A stretch of DNA of 8,407 nt, from positions 1 through 8,407 of the forward strand of contig JAWVZY010000033.1 of assembly GCA_033721955.1 (NCBI GenBank), given 5' to 3'. The notes below the pieces were generated by a model. That model saw only the letters and a program-made list of their open reading frames with translations, was not told the origin of the DNA and searched no databases. Made by a program: the position numbers and the translations under genes. Positions 6,099 through 8,407 of the stretch are shown piece after piece (the first letter of the stretch is position 1; each line of letters begins with the position of its first letter). This DNA comes from JAWVZY01 sp033721955. GTDB lineage: Bacteria; Patescibacteriota; Minisyncoccia; Spechtbacterales; 2-12-FULL-38-22.

Positions 6099-6104
6099 AA
6101 AGGA

Positions 6105-7112
6105 ATGGATTCCATGCAGAAAGTTAGAAAAAATGTTGCCAACAGAATAAAAAAGAACGACTCAATAGATGTGCTCCAATATGTAACCATTTTTGTAGCA
6201 TATGCATTTACCATTATTTCTTATATAGATGCTTTGAACGTTGGAGATGCAGCAAGTATATCCCTGGGCGTTCTTTTTCTTCTCTACCTTACATCAGATC
6301 TTGGTTATAGTACTTCTAAAACCCTTTCTGATAGGCGATTTTTCCGTAAGGAAAAAACATCAGGCAGGCCGATGCAAAGCCTTATACAAGAGAGAAGCAG
6401 AGGAGGGCAAAATGTTGGTCTGCGCACTGTTTTAGCCCTTCTTTTCTTGAATGTACTGGTAATGTTTAGAGTTCCGATACCATTTGATATAGGTGCCGGG
6501 CAATTTGTTAAGATGAATGAGATAGTATGGGCCGGAGCCACTGCTACGGTGGCCATCATAGGTCTTTTTTCTGTTCTGAAGCTTGTAGATAGAAAACAAG
6601 CTCGCTATGTGCACAATCGTATACTTCTTTATTCAACTACTGCAGCAACCGTTGTATATTGTCTGTGGATAGGTGTTCGCGCTTTTGGCGGAGATTATTT
6701 CATACAAGAAATACCTTCATATTACTGGCTTGATGTTTACTTTCCTATATTGGCAGTATATGTAGGCCATAATTTATTTATAGCTGATTATCTGCGGGCA
6801 GAAGAAAAAGAAGAACAGGCCAGGGAAGAGCAGCAGAACTGGGGCCATTGGGTTGGTTTTGGTGCACTGATCTACGGTGGATTGATCGTATTTTTATACG
6901 GATTTCAGGAAATATTTGATGCTAATATAGTTAAAGTACTTCCTAAAGCTGAAATACTATGGTTTTTTATGGGCACTGTATTTATATTTGTTGGGAGCAT
7001 TTCGCGCCCCGATTGGCTTGCTGAAATGAGAGAGTCACACGATAAAAACAAAAAACACAAAGAAGAAGGCCATACGGCTGAAGATCCCGATGAATGCGAA
7101 GGGTGTAAATAA
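6105..7112 (+). CDS. Polytopic membrane protein of unknown function with a C-terminal CxxC
   Basis: A 335-residue integral membrane protein that I do not recognise. About eight hydrophobic helices are visible, near residues 24-42, 50-67, 107-123, 142-161, 172-194, 207-228, 248-267 and 283-300. A long, positively charged loop lies between helices 2 and 3 (about 68-106), and a charged E/Q/R-rich segment between helices 6 and 7 (231-245). The last 30 residues are hydrophilic and end HTAEDPDECEGCK, with Cys331 and Cys334 plus several histidines nearby, which could bind a metal or form a redox pair. Both short tails are probably cytoplasmic given eight helices and a basic N-terminus. The start is set by a perfect Shine-Dalgarno. 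It is transcribed away from rpmE and closed by its own terminator, so it is probably monocistronic. There is no catalytic motif, so transport, sensing or scaffold roles stay open. Confidence 0.85.
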   Translation: MDSMQKVRKNVANRIKKNDSIDVLQYVTIFVAYAFTIISYIDALNVGDAASISLGVLFLLYLTSDLGYSTSKTLSDRRFFRKEKTSGRPMQSLIQERSRGGQNVGLRTVLALLFLNVLVMFRVPIPFDIGAGQFVKMNEIVWAGATATVAIIGLFSVLKLVDRKQARYVHNRILLYSTTAATVVYCLWIGVRAFGGDYFIQEIPSYYWLDVYFPILAVYVGHNLFIADYLRAEEKEEQAREEQQNWGHWVGFGALIYGGLIVFLYGFQEIFDANIVKVLPKAEILWFFMGTVFIFVGSISRPDWLAEMRESHDKNKKHKEEGHTAEDPDECEGCK

Positions 7113-7133
7113 TAAATAAAAATAGTACAACAT

Positions 7134-7167
7134 AAAAGGGTTACGCATATTATGCGCGACCCTTTTT
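7134..7167. terminator. Rho-independent terminator after the membrane-protein gene
   Basis: AAAAGGGT (7134-7141) pairs with ACCCTTTT (7159-7166), and an inner stem CGCAT/ATGCG (7144-7148, 7152-7156) completes the hairpin, followed by further T. The symmetric A and T flanks would allow use in both directions. It isolates the membrane-protein gene from rpsB. Confidence 0.8.
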
Positions 7168-7189
7168 CTTTTGAAATACTATATACCCC

Positions 7190-7218
7190 TTGATATTTAT
7201 TTAATTTTTAGTTATACT
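7190..7218 (+). promoter_or_regulatory. Strong promoter of rpsB, predicted to give a leaderless mRNA
   Basis: TTGATA (7190-7195), a 17-base spacer and TATACT (7213-7218) give five of six matches in both boxes. The -10 box ends 8 bases before the ATG at 7227, so the transcript should begin on or one or two bases before the start codon. No Shine-Dalgarno is present, which fits. Confidence 0.75.
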
Positions 7219-7226
7219 TTTTAAGT

Positions 7227-8054
7227 ATGACCAAAACAAAAGAAGAAACCTCTGAAAAAGAGGCCAAAACAAAAGAACAAAATATTCCCGAAGAACTTAG
7301 GGAATTTATTGAGGCCGGTGTTCAGTTCGGCCATCTAAAAAGTCACGTACACCCGGGGATGTTTCCTTATATTTTTGGTGTGCGAAATAACGCGCATGTT
7401 ATTGATGTTACCAAAACTAAAGAAAAGCTTAATGAAGCATTGGAATCTCTTGCTAAACTGGCTCAAGAAGGCAAGACCATTTTATTTGTGGGAACTAAGG
7501 TTCCTGTGCGTTCTGCGGTGCAAAAAACCGCTGAAGATACAGGCATGCCTTATATTGTAAATCGCTGGTTTGGAGGCACTCTTACAAACTGGGAAACAAT
7601 AAAAGAGCGCCTTGAGCATCTCCAGGCACTTAAAGATAAGACAAAATCAGAAGAGTGGAGCAAGTATCCTAAGCATGAGAGGATGGACATGGAAAAAGAA
7701 ATTAAAAAATTGGAACATTTCTTTGGGGGGATTAGTAGCATGGAAAAATTGCCTGACGCAATATTTATAGTTGATATTCACGAAGATGAGATTGCTGCCA
7801 AAGAAGCTAAGAAAACCGGCATTAAATCATTTGCTATTACAGATACAAATGTTAATCCTGCAATGGTAGACCACCCTATACCTGCAAATGATGATGCTGT
7901 ATCATCTGTAGAGCTTATTCTTGCATGGGTAGCAGAGGAATTTAAAAAGAGTAAAAAAGTCAAAACTTCAACTTCCAAAAAGAATACATCAGCAAAGAAA
8001 AAATCAGCAAAAAAGAAAACTAAAAAAACAGCAAATAAAAAGAAAAGTAAGTAA
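7227..8054 (+). CDS. rpsB: Small-subunit ribosomal protein uS2
   Basis: uS2 sits on the 30S subunit between head and body, near the mRNA exit side, and is needed for uS1 function where that exists. The 275-residue protein carries the family hallmarks: FIEAGVQFGHLKSHVHPGM (27-45), FGVRNNAHVIDVTKT, ILFVGTKVPVRSAV, NRWFGGTLTNW (about 111-121), GISSMEKLPDAIFIVDIHEDEIAAKEAKKTGI and FAITDTNVNPAMVDHPIPANDDAVSSVELI. The N-terminus is a charged extension of about 20 residues, and the last 45 are a Lys/Ser/Thr-only tail, typical of ribosomal proteins in this genome. It is followed, as in most bacteria, by tsf, but after an unusual 276-base structured spacer. The predicted leaderless start leaves no 5' leader for the rpsB autoregulatory element known in other bacteria. 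Confidence 0.96.
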   Translation: MTKTKEETSEKEAKTKEQNIPEELREFIEAGVQFGHLKSHVHPGMFPYIFGVRNNAHVIDVTKTKEKLNEALESLAKLAQEGKTILFVGTKVPVRSAVQKTAEDTGMPYIVNRWFGGTLTNWETIKERLEHLQALKDKTKSEEWSKYPKHERMDMEKEIKKLEHFFGGISSMEKLPDAIFIVDIHEDEIAAKEAKKTGIKSFAITDTNVNPAMVDHPIPANDDAVSSVELILAWVAEEFKKSKKVKTSTSKKNTSAKKKSAKKKTKKTANKKKSK

Positions 8055-8058
8055 ATAA

Positions 8059-8074
8059 ATATGGCCGGCCATAT
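8059..8074. repeat. 16-bp perfect palindrome after rpsB
   Basis: ATATGGCCGGCCATAT lies 4 bases after the rpsB stop. Its right half is shared with the left arm of the larger inverted repeat around the spacer. It may be a protein-binding site or the scar of an insertion edge; there is no T-tract that would make it a terminator. Confidence 0.5.
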
Positions 8075-8097
8075 AATTAGTAATTAAGATTCTTTTA

Positions 8098-8199
8098 GAA
8101 GCAAAATAATGCGCTGTATGCAAGGCGACGACGAGCGAGCTGATGCCGGAGGCATCGTGAGCGAGGAACAACACAGCAGACAGAGTATTATTTTGCTTC
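8098..8199. repeat. GC-rich palindromic element, MITE-like
   Basis: GAAGCAAAATAAT (8098-8110) is perfectly inverted at 8187-8199, and the pairing continues inward with interruptions (CTGT with ACAG at 8114-8117 and 8180-8183, TGC with GCA at 8119-8121 and 8176-8178). The core 8111-8185 is 61 percent G+C (46 of 75), clearly above its AT-rich surroundings. It contains the hairpin GATGCC-GGA-GGCATC (8142-8156) and two direct copies of GAGCGAG (8133-8139, 8159-8165). It encodes no transposase, so it would be a non-autonomous element or a mobile palindromic repeat. Confidence 0.6.
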
Positions 8200-8214
8200 C
8201 CGAAAGGGCAAGCA
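8194..8214 (+). other. Hairpin with a GNRA-type loop
   Basis: TGCTTCCC (8194-8201) and GGG-C-AAGCA (8206-8214, one bulged C) form a stem closed by GAAA (8202-8205), a classic stable RNA tetraloop. It overlaps the right arm of the GC-rich palindrome, so the two folds would compete. Confidence 0.45.
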
Positions 8215-8215
8215 T

Positions 8216-8295
8216 ATATTCTTCATATTCTTTGTTTTTCTCATTCATGCACATTTTGTGCATTTCATTCGTCAGGCCTCGAATATGAAAAATAT
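8216..8295. repeat. Second nested inverted repeat in the rpsB-tsf spacer
   Basis: ATATTCTTCATATTC (8216-8230) pairs with 8281-8295 with one mismatch. Within it, ATGCACA (8247-8253) and TGTGCAT (8257-8263) form a perfect 7-bp hairpin with a 3-base loop. There is no coding potential I trust in this part. Confidence 0.55.
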
Positions 8296-8330
8296 CCAAC
8301 TTGCTAAAATTTATTTTAATTACTAATTAT

Positions 8331-8407
8331 ATGGCTAACACAGAAGATATTCAAAAATTAAGAAGTGAAACTGGTGCAGGCATTCTTGATGTTAAAGAAG
8401 CTCTTGA
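8331..8407 (+). CDS. tsf: Elongation factor Ts, 3' end outside the window
   Basis: EF-Ts is the guanine-nucleotide exchange factor that recycles EF-Tu. Only the first 25 codons are visible: MANTEDIQKLRSETGAGILD followed by VKEAL. The pattern TGAGxxDxKxAL is diagnostic of the N-terminal EF-Tu-binding (UBA-like) domain. No Shine-Dalgarno precedes the ATG. A TTTAAT (8315-8320) could be a -10 box 10 bases upstream but lacks a -35 partner, so expression probably depends on read-through from rpsB. The start codon lies within the right arm of a 20-bp inverted repeat. Confidence 0.93.
   Translation, partial: MANTEDIQKLRSETGAGILDVKEAL

Larger units (their letters stand above)
8068..8335. repeat. 20-bp inverted repeat enclosing the whole rpsB-tsf spacer
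   Basis: GCCATATAATTAGTAATTAA (8068-8087) recurs perfectly inverted at 8316-8335; after one mismatch (G-U in RNA) two more pairs extend it to 8090 and 8313. About 228 bases lie between the arms. The right arm includes the tsf ATG (8331-8333), which would pair with CAT 8070-8072. In DNA this looks like terminal repeats of a small insertion; in RNA it would close a long-range helix over the tsf start. Confidence 0.7.

Noticed and set aside
8084..8299. Open frame of 71 codons on the minus strand in the rpsB-tsf spacer
   Set aside because: It crosses several palindromes, has no ribosome binding site and no recognisable domain; chance is the simplest explanation.
1..8407. UGA recoding as in Gracilibacteria/Absconditabacteria
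   Set aside because: No gene has an in-frame TGA and glycine is encoded by GGN. The nine complete stops are seven TAA and two TAG, too few to draw a conclusion.
1..8407. CRISPR arrays, tRNA genes or transposase genes
   Set aside because: No regularly spaced repeats, no tRNA-like fold and no transposase motif were found on either strand.

Overview
The window looks like a chromosomal segment of a Patescibacteria/CPR bacterium, probably near Parcubacteria. This is inferred from protein style alone: AT-rich DNA, lysine- and glutamate-rich tails on ribosomal proteins, a coiled-coil plus lytic transglycosylase exoprotein, and a one-pass protein with a LysM-like tail, all of which I associate with that group from memory. 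No 16S rRNA or other taxonomic marker is present.

Layout. A plus-strand block (1-3399) holds the 3' part of a class II fructose-bisphosphate aldolase, a 99-residue zinc-ribbon protein of unknown role, rplY (bL25, CTC type) and a secreted coiled-coil lytic transglycosylase. A 277-base gap (3400-3676) follows. It is not empty: it carries a near-consensus promoter, about 190 bases of strong nested hairpins, a terminator, and a second, bidirectional terminator. This is best read as an independent non-coding RNA gene that I cannot assign to a family. A minus-strand block (3677-5940) holds, in transcription order, rpmE (bL31), prfA (RF1) and a one-pass LysM-like protein. The 5941-6104 gap is a divergent promoter region with a degenerate tandem repeat in front of an eight-helix membrane protein (6105-7112). 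Last come rpsB (uS2) and the first 77 bases of tsf (EF-Ts).

How the parts fit. Most genes serve translation (bL25, bL31, RF1, uS2, EF-Ts). The transglycosylase and the LysM-like protein point to envelope work. All plausible stop codons in the window are TAA or TAG, none TGA.

Most notable signals: (1) the orphan structured RNA at about 3443-3632; (2) the 276-base rpsB-tsf spacer, enclosed by a 20-bp perfect inverted repeat that includes the tsf start codon and containing a GC-rich palindromic insertion-like element; (3) several genes whose -10 box lies 7-8 bases before the ATG, implying leaderless mRNAs, against a single gene with a textbook Shine-Dalgarno; (4) tandemly repeated blocks in the leader of the membrane protein.
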